Positions 1-6,995 of a DNA stretch of 64,000 nt are shown here, piece after piece. The stretch spans positions 124,001 through 188,000 of the forward strand of contig CAZABP010000003.1 in the NCBI GenBank assembly GCA_964483245.1, read 5' to 3'. A program made the position numbers and the translations under genes. Within the stretch, counting starts at the first letter, position 1. Each line of letters opens with the position of its first letter. The stretch is from CAZABP01 sp964483245 (GTDB lineage Bacteria; Planctomycetota; UBA1135; UBA2386). The notes under the pieces are model-generated. The model ran no database searches. It saw nothing but the letters and a program-made list of their open reading frames with translations, and had not been told where the DNA came from.

Positions 1-678
1 CGTCGGCGCCGGCGGGATCCAGCTGTAGACCGTGTGCGCCACGAACAGGCAGGCGTAGAGCCCGGCGACGCCGGCGGCGGCGAGCGCATCCGCGACGAAC
101 GGATACGTCCGCCGCAGCAGTGGCGTCGCGACCAGCGCGGCGGCGCTGGCGGCGGTGCCGGCCGCGACGCGCAGCCAGGCTGGCCACCAGCCTTGCAGGA
201 TCGAGTGACGGACCAGGAACACGATTCCGAGCGCGAGCGCGACGGCCCCGACGATCGTCGTCGCACGTTTGCCGAGCGCGTGCTCGAGCGAAGGGCGCGC
301 GGGGCGCGGGCGGCGCTGCGGCGGGGTCAGCGGCGTGATCGTTTCGGTGATCGATGGTTCCGTCGGTGTGGCTGCTGCTGCGGGAATCGGCTCCGGTGTG
401 AGCTGCGACGGCAGGGGTTCGGGTGGGGCTGGCGACCGCGGTGCGGCGTCCTCGGTGGGTGTGGGTTCCGCGTGCGGTGCCTCGTCGACAGCTTCTTCGT
501 CCAGCTCCTCCTCCCACGGTGCCGCGCGGCCGGCGATCAGCAGCCCGAGCCGATGCTCGGCGCGGCGCAGCCGGTGCTCCAGCTCCCGCTCACGCGCCCG
601 GCCGGAGAGTGCGATCGCAATCGCGATCGCAGGCGCGACCAGTGCATAGACCAGCAGAAGGATGAGGAGGCCTGGCAT
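1..678 (-). CDS. DUF2339-type membrane protein, N-terminal part (runs off window)
   Basis: Open frame of 226 codons from an ATG at 678 to the window edge, so the C-terminus is missing. It begins with a hydrophobic helix (about residues 2-24) and a short charged stretch. A linker rich in Pro, Ala, Glu and Thr follows (about 50-115). Then comes SLEHALGKR with repeated membrane helices that match the start of the DUF2339 family: a helix with GAVALALGIVFLVR, an aromatic WWPAW turn, and an ALAAAGVAGLYACLF helix. DUF2339 proteins are large polytopic inner-membrane proteins of unknown function. It starts 23 bases after the pruA stop on the same strand, so cotranscription with pruA is likely. No clear Shine-Dalgarno sequence is seen. 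The family call comes from motif memory. Confidence 0.75.
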   Translation of the reverse strand, partial: MPGLLILLLVYALVAPAIAIAIALSGRARERELEHRLRRAEHRLGLLIAGRAAPWEEELDEEAVDEAPHAEPTPTEDAAPRSPAPPEPLPSQLTPEPIPAAAATPTEPSITETITPLTPPQRRPRPARPSLEHALGKRATTIVGAVALALGIVFLVRHSILQGWWPAWLRVAAGTAASAAALVATPLLRRTYPFVADALAAAGVAGLYACLFVAHTVYSWIPPAPT

Positions 679-701
679 GCGCAGCGCCGTCCGGCGCGAC
701 G

Positions 702-2327
702 TCAGTCGAGGAACGGATAGCGATAGTCACGCGGCGGCACGAACGTCTCCTTGATCGTGCGCGCGGAGATCCAACGCAGCAGGTTCAGCTTCGAGCCTGC
801 CTTGTCGTTGGTGCCGGATGCGCGGCCGCCGCCGAACGGCTGTTGGCCGACGACGGCGCCGGTCGGCTTGTCGTTGATGTAGAAGTTGCCGGCGGCGTGG
901 CGCAGCTTGTCCGCGATCTGCAGCGTCGCGCGCCGGTCCTGGCTGAACACCGCGCCGGTCAGCGCATACGGCGAGCCGCGGTCACACAGCGCGAGCGCGT
1001 CGTCGAGGCGTGCGTCGTCGTAGACGAAGATGCTGAGCACCGGCCCGAAGATCTCCTCGCGCATCGTGCGATACGACGGATCCTTGACCTCGATCACGGT
1101 CGGATCGACGAACCACCCGGTCGTGTCGTCGCAACGCCCGCCGGACAGGATCTCGGCGTCGGGGCTCTGGCGCGCACCTTCGATGTAGGTCCGGATCGAC
1201 TGGAACGCGTTGCGGTCGATGACCGCGTTGACGAAGTTCGAGAAGTCCTCGACCGGGCCGATCTTGACCGTGCGCAGCTGGTCGAGCAGCGATTCGCGGA
1301 TCGTCGGCCAGCGCGAGCGCGGCACGAACGCGCGGCTCGCGGCCGAGCACTTCTGGCCCTGATACTCGAACGCGCCGCGGATCAGCGCGGTCACGAGCGC
1401 CTGCACGTCGGCCGACGCGTGCGCGAACACGAAGTCCTTGCCGCCCGTCTCGCCGACGATGCGCGGGTAGCCGCGGTAGTGCTCGAGGTTCTGCGCGATC
1501 GTGCGCCACATGCCGTGGAACACCGCGGTCGAGCCGGTGAAGTGGATCCCGGCGAAGTCCGGGTGCGCGAGCGCCGGATCGCCGATCTTGCGGCCGGCGC
1601 CGGGGACGAAGTTGACGACGCCGGGCGGCAGGCCGGCTTCTTCGAGCAGCTTGACCAGGAAGTAGCCGGAGTAGATCGCGGTCGAGGCCGGCTTCCAGAT
1701 CGTCGTGTTGCCCATCAAGGCCGGGCTGGTCGGCAGGTTGCCGGCGATCGCGGTGAAGTTGAACGGCGTGACTGCGAACACGAAGCCTTCGAGCGGGCGG
1801 TACTCGGTGCGGTTCCAGACGCCGTGCGCGCTCTGCGGCTGCTCGGCGTAGAGCTCCGCGGCGAACTGCACGTTGAAGCGCCAGAAGTCGATCAGTTCGC
1901 AGGCTGAGTCGATCTCCGCCTGGTGCGCCGACTTGCTCTGCCCGAGCATCGTCGCGGCGTTCAGGATCGGTCGCCACGGACCGGCCAGCAGCTCGGCCGC
2001 CTTCAGGAAGATCGCGGCGCGCTCGGCGAACGGGAACTCCGACCATTCCTGCCAGGCCGCGTGTGCGGCTTGCGCCGCGAGCGCGACCGTCTCCGCGTTG
2101 CCCTGGTGGAAGCGCGCCAGGACATGGCCGTGGTCGTGCGGGCAGGTTGCGGTTGCGAGATCGCCGGTGCGGATCTCCTTGCCGCCGATCACGAGCGGGA
2201 TCTCGATCTGCTCGGCGCGCATCGCGGTCAGCTGGTGCTGCAGCGTCTCGCGCTCCGGCGTGCCGGGGGCGTAGGTCAGGTTCGGCTCGTTCCAGGCGGG
2301 TGGTGGGGTGTAGGACGCGTTCGACAT
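702..2327 (-). CDS. pruA: L-glutamate gamma-semialdehyde dehydrogenase (1-pyrroline-5-carboxylate dehydrogenase)
   Basis: This 541-residue enzyme oxidises glutamate-5-semialdehyde to glutamate with NAD+, the last step of proline breakdown, and should be cytoplasmic. It has the aldehyde dehydrogenase fold throughout: a PFNFTAIAGNLP substrate/NAD region, a HFTGSTAVF nucleotide-binding turn, VGETGGKDF with the general-base Glu, and the catalytic Cys in EYQGQKCSAASR (about residue 327). The C-terminal half ends with EEIFGPVLS and QPFGGGRASGTNDKAG, which is typical of the P5CDH group. Length matches stand-alone P5CDH (about 540). The frame is open for 181 codons upstream, but that part reads as arginine-rich antisense-type sequence, so MSNASYTPP at 2327 is taken as the start. 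No proline dehydrogenase gene is in the window. Confidence 0.95.
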   Translation of the reverse strand: MSNASYTPPPAWNEPNLTYAPGTPERETLQHQLTAMRAEQIEIPLVIGGKEIRTGDLATATCPHDHGHVLARFHQGNAETVALAAQAAHAAWQEWSEFPFAERAAIFLKAAELLAGPWRPILNAATMLGQSKSAHQAEIDSACELIDFWRFNVQFAAELYAEQPQSAHGVWNRTEYRPLEGFVFAVTPFNFTAIAGNLPTSPALMGNTTIWKPASTAIYSGYFLVKLLEEAGLPPGVVNFVPGAGRKIGDPALAHPDFAGIHFTGSTAVFHGMWRTIAQNLEHYRGYPRIVGETGGKDFVFAHASADVQALVTALIRGAFEYQGQKCSAASRAFVPRSRWPTIRESLLDQLRTVKIGPVEDFSNFVNAVIDRNAFQSIRTYIEGARQSPDAEILSGGRCDDTTGWFVDPTVIEVKDPSYRTMREEIFGPVLSIFVYDDARLDDALALCDRGSPYALTGAVFSQDRRATLQIADKLRHAAGNFYINDKPTGAVVGQQPFGGGRASGTNDKAGSKLNLLRWISARTIKETFVPPRDYRYPFLD

Positions 2328-2362
2328 CGGACAGTGGTGACGTTGCGTTGGCTGGTGCGGAA

Positions 2363-2992
2363 TCAGGATGGACGGTGGCGCGGCGCGAACAGCGCGGCGA
2401 GGGAGCCGAACAGACCGCCGACCAGGATCGTGAACGGGATCCAGATGCACAACTGTGCGGCGGCGGTGGCGGCGATGCGTTCGGTGTCGGTGAGCTGCTC
2501 GGTCAGGCCGGCGTCGTCGGGGCCGATCCGGTCGTAATGCGTGCCGAGATCGTAGACCGCGCTGATCGCGGCGATCACGATGACCGGGATGCGCGCGAAC
2601 AGGCCGTAGACGAACAGCGTGCGGCTCAGACGCGGCCAGGCCGGCCAGGCGACCGCGGCGAAGATCATCCACAGCAGCGCGCCGATCAGGAATGTGATGC
2701 GGAAGTCGTAGACCCCTTCGCTGAACAGGCGGAAGTTCACGAAGAAGCCGCCGAACACGATCGCGACGCAGATCAGGTAGCGCAGGAACGCGTTGCCGCG
2801 CGAGCGGGGCGGGTCGTCGGTGCCGGCCAGCTTCCAGCCGAACCAGATGCCGAAGATCGGGACCAGCCATGTGATGCCGAGCCAGAACCCCGCGCCGCCG
2901 CTCGCGCTCGGCGCCCAGCCCTTCAGCTCGCTGACCAGGCGCAGCAGCGTGACGATCGTCGTCAGCAGGACGGGGAGCAGCAGCAACCGCAT
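2363..2992 (-). CDS. polytopic membrane protein of unknown function
   Basis: A 209-residue protein with about five hydrophobic helices: an N-terminal RLLLLPVLLTTIVTLL helix, WLGITWLVPIFGIWFGW, YLICVAIVFGGFF, FLIGALLWMIFAAVAW, and a C-terminal FTILVGGLFGSLAALF segment. I recognise no family. An in-frame ATG at 3016 and a start at 3076 are possible, but the hydrophobic N-terminus fits 2992 best. It lies 35 bases upstream of pruA on the same strand and may be the first gene of a three-gene unit with pruA and the DUF2339 protein. The palindromic repeat at 3055-3073 lies just upstream. Confidence 0.7.
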   Translation of the reverse strand: MRLLLLPVLLTTIVTLLRLVSELKGWAPSASGGAGFWLGITWLVPIFGIWFGWKLAGTDDPPRSRGNAFLRYLICVAIVFGGFFVNFRLFSEGVYDFRITFLIGALLWMIFAAVAWPAWPRLSRTLFVYGLFARIPVIVIAAISAVYDLGTHYDRIGPDDAGLTEQLTDTERIAATAAAQLCIWIPFTILVGGLFGSLAALFAPRHRPS

Positions 2993-3054
2993 CCGGCGGA
3001 GCCTACCGGGACGCATCCTCCGCCGCGCCCACGCAACGGTCGCGGTGTGGCACG

Positions 3055-3073
3055 ATTGGGGTCTGACCCCTTT
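3055..3073. repeat. GGGGTCTGAC-type palindromic repeat, copy 1 (short form)
   Basis: Contains the 13-base near-palindrome GGGGTCTGACCCC (3058-3070) followed by TTT. It shares its core with the copies at 3100, 4522, 4622, 5808, 57909 and 59481. It lies between the divergent genes at 2992 and 3109. Confidence 0.8.
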
Positions 3074-3099
3074 CATGCCACTGGCCCGCCGTGCGCACG

Positions 3100-3132
3100 C
3101 CTGACAGAATGGCGCGACTCTTGGGGTCTGAC
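3100..3132. repeat. GGGGTCTGAC-type palindromic repeat, copy 2 (long form)
   Basis: CTGACAGAATGGCGCGACT is followed by a GGGGTCTGACC core. The first 19 bases match the copies at 57909 and 59481 almost exactly. The element contains the ATG (3109) used here as the start of the next gene, so part of that protein's N-terminus is encoded by the repeat. Confidence 0.8.
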
Positions 3133-4530
3133 CACTTCAGTCTCGCAGGCCTCGTGGCGCTGCTCGTGGCCGGTGGCGTCGCCGCGCAGACCGCCAAGGA
3201 GATGGACCGCACCGATCTGGCCAAGCGGATCGAGGAGCACTACTTCGATGCCGGCCAGCGGCAGCTGCAGCTCGGCTCATGGTGCCGCAAGCAGGGGTTG
3301 GTTGCGCAGGGGACGACGCACTTCCTGCGCGCCGTCGAAGTCAGTCAGGGGAAGAACCAGGGCGCGCAGCAGGTGTTGATGTTGATGCGCGGTTACGGCG
3401 ACCGGTTCTGGCGCGGCACGCGCAAGAAGCCGAGCAAGGGGTTGCTGGCGAACTACCAGCTCAAGGCGCGCACGATCGAGACGCAGGCGCGGCGCGAGAA
3501 GCTCGCGATCGCACAGGCGGCGTTCCGGATGGGATTCCAGGAGGAGGCGAAGCGGTTCTTCGGTGAACTGATCGCCACCAGCGAAGTGCCGCTGCAGCTC
3601 GATTCGAAGGGTCGGATCCCGCTCGAGAATGGGCATGTTCCCGCCGAGCTCGCGGCCGAAATCGCCGGCAAGCTCGTCGAGCTGAACGGCAAGCAGGTCG
3701 TGCGCGATGCCGCGCTCGGGCGTGTGCCGGAGGTCGCGACGCTGCACGAGACCGCGACGCCGGCCCTCGTGCTGCGCAGCGATCTCGGACCGGAGCGTTG
3801 CGCCGAGATCCACGCGCTGGCTGCCGCGCTGCTGCCGGCGCTCGAGTCCGAGCTCGCCGGCAGTCCTTCACGCCGGCTGTCGCTGCTCGTGTTCGCCAAG
3901 CGTGCCGACTACGAGGCTTATCTGAAGGCGTCGGGGCATGGCAGCCACACCGCGGCGCGCGGGCTGTGCGATTACGGCGCGTTCGCGACCATCGTCTGCG
4001 CCGAGGAGCTCGAGGCGCCCGATCTGCACGCGCTCGTGCTGCACGAGCTGACGCATCTGTTCTGGTTCGGCACGACGCCTGCGGTGATGCCGGACTGGTA
4101 CGCCGAGGGCTTCGCCGAGACGTTCGGTGGGCAGGGCACGTTCACGTGGGACGGCAAGCAGCTCGTGCCCTGTGGGCTGCTGCGCACGGACCGCATCGTG
4201 GACCTGCAGGGTGCGCCGATGCCGCTGCGCGAGTTCTTCCAGGGGGATGCGATCGCGCTGTTGACGCAGGACCGGCCGCGCGGCCACCGGTTCTACGCGC
4301 AGGGCTGGGCATTCCTGCGCTTCCTGCGCACCGCCGCGCCGAAGGAGATGCGCGAGCGCTTCGAGACCTGGGAGGACATGTGCCGCGGCGCCGCCGCCGG
4401 CGCCGTGCCCGGGCAGATCAGCCACAACACCAGTGATGCCCAGCAGCGGTTCGAGACGTTGTTCGAGAAGGACCTCGACGAGCTCGAGCGCGCGTTCCTC
4501 GCCTGGTTGCGCGAGCTCCGCGGGGTCTGA
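3109..4530 (+). CDS. secreted gluzincin-like metallopeptidase domain protein
   Basis: Protein of 473 residues with an N-terminal export signal (a hydrophobic LAGLVALLVAGGVAAQ stretch ending at an AAQ cleavage-like site). The C-terminal half has a zinc-peptidase signature: HELTH (H312, E313, H316) and, 17 residues later, DWYAEGFAE, whose Glu (about 333) would be the third zinc ligand, as in gluzincins. The N-terminal half is helical and may be repeat-like. No substrate can be assigned. An upstream in-frame GTG at 3091 is an alternative start. The ATG at 3109 lies inside a dispersed repeat, and the stop codon (4528-4530) lies inside another copy, so both ends of the gene are set in repeats. Likely extracytoplasmic. 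Confidence 0.85.
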   Translation: MARLLGSDHFSLAGLVALLVAGGVAAQTAKEMDRTDLAKRIEEHYFDAGQRQLQLGSWCRKQGLVAQGTTHFLRAVEVSQGKNQGAQQVLMLMRGYGDRFWRGTRKKPSKGLLANYQLKARTIETQARREKLAIAQAAFRMGFQEEAKRFFGELIATSEVPLQLDSKGRIPLENGHVPAELAAEIAGKLVELNGKQVVRDAALGRVPEVATLHETATPALVLRSDLGPERCAEIHALAAALLPALESELAGSPSRRLSLLVFAKRADYEAYLKASGHGSHTAARGLCDYGAFATIVCAEELEAPDLHALVLHELTHLFWFGTTPAVMPDWYAEGFAETFGGQGTFTWDGKQLVPCGLLRTDRIVDLQGAPMPLREFFQGDAIALLTQDRPRGHRFYAQGWAFLRFLRTAAPKEMRERFETWEDMCRGAAAGAVPGQISHNTSDAQQRFETLFEKDLDELERAFLAWLRELRGV

Positions 4531-4556
4531 CGAGAAAAGTCGCGCCAGAATGGCAG
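4522..4556. repeat. GGGGTCTGAC-type palindromic repeat, copy 3 (long form)
   Basis: Reads GGGGTCTGACGAGAAAAGTC then GCGCCAGAATGGCAGG on the plus strand. It is the long form seen at 57909 and 59481 but inverted relative to them, and so keeps the same orientation relative to the gene it follows. The TGA in GGGGTCTGAC is the stop codon of the gene 3109-4530. The CCAGAATGG segment is inverted relative to the other copies. Confidence 0.8.
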
Positions 4557-4621
4557 GTGCTTCCCGGAGTGCCGTGCCGGGAGTCCGCGCGAACCGCTGC
4601 GGACTCCCTCACTCGTCCAGG

Positions 4622-4653
4622 GTGATCCCATTGGGGTCTGACCCCTTTGGGAC
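4622..4653. repeat. GGGGTCTGAC-type palindromic repeat, copy 4 (short form)
   Basis: TGATCCCATT precedes GGGGTCTGACCCCTTT. It lies 17 bases beyond the 3' end of the minus-strand gene 4671-5678, between two convergent genes. The core is the perfect form of copy 1 plus a TGATCC flank also found in copies 5, 7 and 8. Confidence 0.8.
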
Positions 4654-4670
4654 CACGCGAGCTGCGGCGA

Positions 4671-5678
4671 TCAACGCACGCAGTCGATCCGCGTGCCGTC
4701 GCTGCTCTGCAGCACGAGGTTGCCGCCGACGATCGTCAGCGACAGGAACTGGAAGTAGACCCGCCCGACCAGCGTCGACGGCGCGTTCCAGGTGTCGGTC
4801 GAGTTGCCGTTCGCGTCGGAGACCAGCGGGCGCGCGACGTCGATCGTCGTCAGCAGGTAGCAGTTGTTGCCGATCGAGACGTTGAGCGGCGAGGTCCCGA
4901 CCATGCTGACCGCGAACGCGTTGGGATAGCCGTTCGCCATGTTCAACGTGAACTTGTGCTGGCCGTTCTGCGTGCTGACGCTGCCTGAGCTCGTCGGCCC
5001 GCAGCTCTGCCCGTAGTTGGTGAACGTGCACTTGCTGTCCTTGTCCTCGATGAACCCGACGAAGCAGTCGGCGAAGTAGTCGTTGAAGATGTTGTTCCCC
5101 TGCCCGGGCACCTTGCCGTCGGTCGTGATCTTCACGACGAGCGGCTGCGTCCCGAACGTGTAGGGGAACGTCTTGCGCTCGGCGACGTTGGCCGCGCCGG
5201 TGTATTCGACGCTGTTGTCGTTGCCGATGTCGATGGCGCCGGCGATCGACGCGCCGGACACGGCCTTGCTGTGCCACGACACCGAGAGCGCCCCCTTGGT
5301 CCCTTGCGGCGCCGTGATCGTCATCAGGAAGCTGTGCGGCCCCTGCACCGCACCCTGCGCCTGCGCCGAAGCCGTCGTTCCGGCGATCTCGTTCGCCGCC
5401 GCGCGCGCGTATCCGCGCTCGAGGATCGCGACGCTGTTGCCGGCCGGCTGTGGATACGCCAGCGTCACTGCGGACAGATACGTCCCGGTGTTGACGTTGA
5501 CGAAGTTGTACATGTTGCCGGGCGAGGTCGTGATCGGCGTGTTTGCCGGCGTGCCGACGTACTTCGTTCCAGCCGGCGTCGTCGCCAGCACTCCGACGGG
5601 AGTCTGCGTCTGCAGGCTGACCTGCACGCCCTGAGCCGCGAGTGAGCTGACGAGGAGGAGGGGAAGTGTGACGCGCAT
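4671..5678 (-). CDS. secreted protein of unknown function
   Basis: Protein of 335 residues with a clear signal peptide (MRVTLPLLLVSSLAAQ, cleavage expected after AAQ or nearby). The mature part is rich in Thr, Ser, Asn and Gly and looks all-beta. It has five cysteines (in DCFVGF, SKCTF, QSCGP, NNCYL and, near the end, RIDCVR). I recognise no family. It resembles the secreted beta-rich proteins common in Planctomycetota. The gene is alone on the minus strand, convergent with the peptidase gene; repeat copies lie on both sides. Confidence 0.75.
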   Translation of the reverse strand: MRVTLPLLLVSSLAAQGVQVSLQTQTPVGVLATTPAGTKYVGTPANTPITTSPGNMYNFVNVNTGTYLSAVTLAYPQPAGNSVAILERGYARAAANEIAGTTASAQAQGAVQGPHSFLMTITAPQGTKGALSVSWHSKAVSGASIAGAIDIGNDNSVEYTGAANVAERKTFPYTFGTQPLVVKITTDGKVPGQGNNIFNDYFADCFVGFIEDKDSKCTFTNYGQSCGPTSSGSVSTQNGQHKFTLNMANGYPNAFAVSMVGTSPLNVSIGNNCYLLTTIDVARPLVSDANGNSTDTWNAPSTLVGRVYFQFLSLTIVGGNLVLQSSDGTRIDCVR

Positions 5679-5807
5679 GGGATTCGCTCTCGACTGGAGA
5701 CGAGGGTTGGGGGCGGCGCGGAGATCCTAGATCGCGCGATGCGTGGCAGCCAGCCCGCAGGGCCTGTGAGCGATGTTCATGGCAGGCGATGTGGCGGCGC
5801 TGAGCAC

Positions 5808-5834
5808 GAAAGGGTCAGACCCCAACCGGATCAC
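5808..5834. repeat. GGGGTCTGAC-type palindromic repeat, copy 5 (short form)
   Basis: GAAAGGGTCAGACCCCAACC then GGATCAC: the reverse complement of the short form, including the TGATCC flank. It lies in the upstream region of the oxidoreductase gene at 5876. Confidence 0.75.
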
Positions 5835-5847
5835 GCCGGGTACGAAT

Positions 5848-5867
5848 GCGTCAGATCCCTTTAGGAT
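5848..5867. repeat. degenerate palindromic repeat, copy 6
   Basis: GCGTCAGATCCCTTTAGGAT is a decayed relative of the short form (GTCAGA, CCCTTT). It lies 8 bases before the start codon at 5876. Its TTTAGGAT could double as a -10-like sequence. Confidence 0.45.
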
Positions 5868-5875
5868 GCGCGCCC

Positions 5876-6982
5876 ATGAAGCTCCGCGTCGCGATCGTCG
5901 GGCTCGGCTTCGGCGCCGAGTTCATCCCGATCTGGCAGAAGCATCCGCACACGGAACTCGTCGCGATCTGCCAGCGGACGCGCAAGAACCTCGATGCGGT
6001 CGGCGACGCATTCGGCGTGCAGCGCCGTTACACGGACTACGCGGACCTGCTGCGCGACCGCGACATCGACGCGATCCACATCAACTCGCCGATCCCGGAC
6101 CACGCACCGCAGACGATCGCAGCGCTCGAGGCCGGCAAGCACGTCGCCTGCACGGTGCCGATGGCGACGACGCTGGACGACCTGCGCCGGATCGTGGAGC
6201 TGAGCACGCAGAAGAAGCTCCGCTACATGATGATGGAGACCGTGGTCTACAGCCGGGAGTTCCTGTTCGTCCGCGAGCTGCACCGGCGCGGCGACCTCGG
6301 CCGGCTGCAGTTCCTGCGCGCATCGCACCAACAGGAGATGGCCGGCTGGCCCGGTTACTGGGAAGGCCTCCCGCCGATGCACTACGCGACGCACTGCGTC
6401 GGCCCGGTCCTCGCCCTCGCGCAGAAGGACGCCGAATACGTCTCCTGCTTCGGCTCCGGTCGCATCGCCGAGAAACTGATCCCGCGCTACGGCTCACCGT
6501 TCGCGATCGAGACCTGCCACATCAAGCTGCGCGACTCCGACCTCGCCGCCGAGATCACGCGCTCGCTGTTCGACACGGCGCGCCAGTATCGCGAGTCGTT
6601 CGACGTCTACGGCAGCAAGCAGTCGTTCGAATGGGCGCAGATCGAGCACGAGGAGCCGGTGATCCACACCGGTGAGATCCCCAGACGTGTCACCGTCCCC
6701 GACTATGCGCACCTGCTCCCGGAGCCGATCCGCCGCTACACGACAAAGGGCGTCTACGACGCCGACGAAAACGTGCACCTCTCGTTCAAACAGGGCTCCG
6801 GCCACGGCGGCTCGCACCCGCATCTGGCGCACGAGTTCGCGCAGGCGCTGGTCGAAGGACGCGACCCGTTTCCGAACGCGCGCCAATCCGCCAACTGGAC
6901 CGCAGTCGGCATCCTCGCGCACGAGTCGGCGATGGCCGGCGGCACGCGCAAGGACCTGCCGGAGTACACGCTGAGCCGCTGA
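5876..6982 (+). CDS. Gfo/Idh/MocA family oxidoreductase
   Basis: A 368-residue NAD(P)-dependent sugar or inositol oxidoreductase family member, cytoplasmic as read (no signal peptide). The Rossmann motif is VAIVGLGFGAEF (residues 5-16), followed by the usual ADLLRDRDIDAIHINSPIPDH segment. The conserved catalytic region normally written EKP is CTVPMATT here: the Lys is replaced by Val94. I recall this replacement in a subgroup of the family, so the protein need not be dead. GHGGSHPHL near residue 305 is the usual late segment. MKLRVAIVG at 5876 is chosen over an in-frame ATG at 5846 because it begins directly before the Rossmann strand. It lies 13 bases before the giant PVC-type gene and probably forms an operon with it. 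Confidence 0.9.
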   Translation: MKLRVAIVGLGFGAEFIPIWQKHPHTELVAICQRTRKNLDAVGDAFGVQRRYTDYADLLRDRDIDAIHINSPIPDHAPQTIAALEAGKHVACTVPMATTLDDLRRIVELSTQKKLRYMMMETVVYSREFLFVRELHRRGDLGRLQFLRASHQQEMAGWPGYWEGLPPMHYATHCVGPVLALAQKDAEYVSCFGSGRIAEKLIPRYGSPFAIETCHIKLRDSDLAAEITRSLFDTARQYRESFDVYGSKQSFEWAQIEHEEPVIHTGEIPRRVTVPDYAHLLPEPIRRYTTKGVYDADENVHLSFKQGSGHGGSHPHLAHEFAQALVEGRDPFPNARQSANWTAVGILAHESAMAGGTRKDLPEYTLSR

Positions 6983-6995
6983 CCGGACCTCTGAT

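Noticed and set aside
34..720. Plus-strand 228-codon frame at the window start
   Set aside because: Shadow of the DUF2339 gene and pruA end; Arg-rich with no motif.
2328..2870. Long N-terminal extension of pruA
   Set aside because: The extra 181 codons overlap the small membrane-protein gene and are arginine-rich shadow sequence; pruA homology starts at MSNASY.
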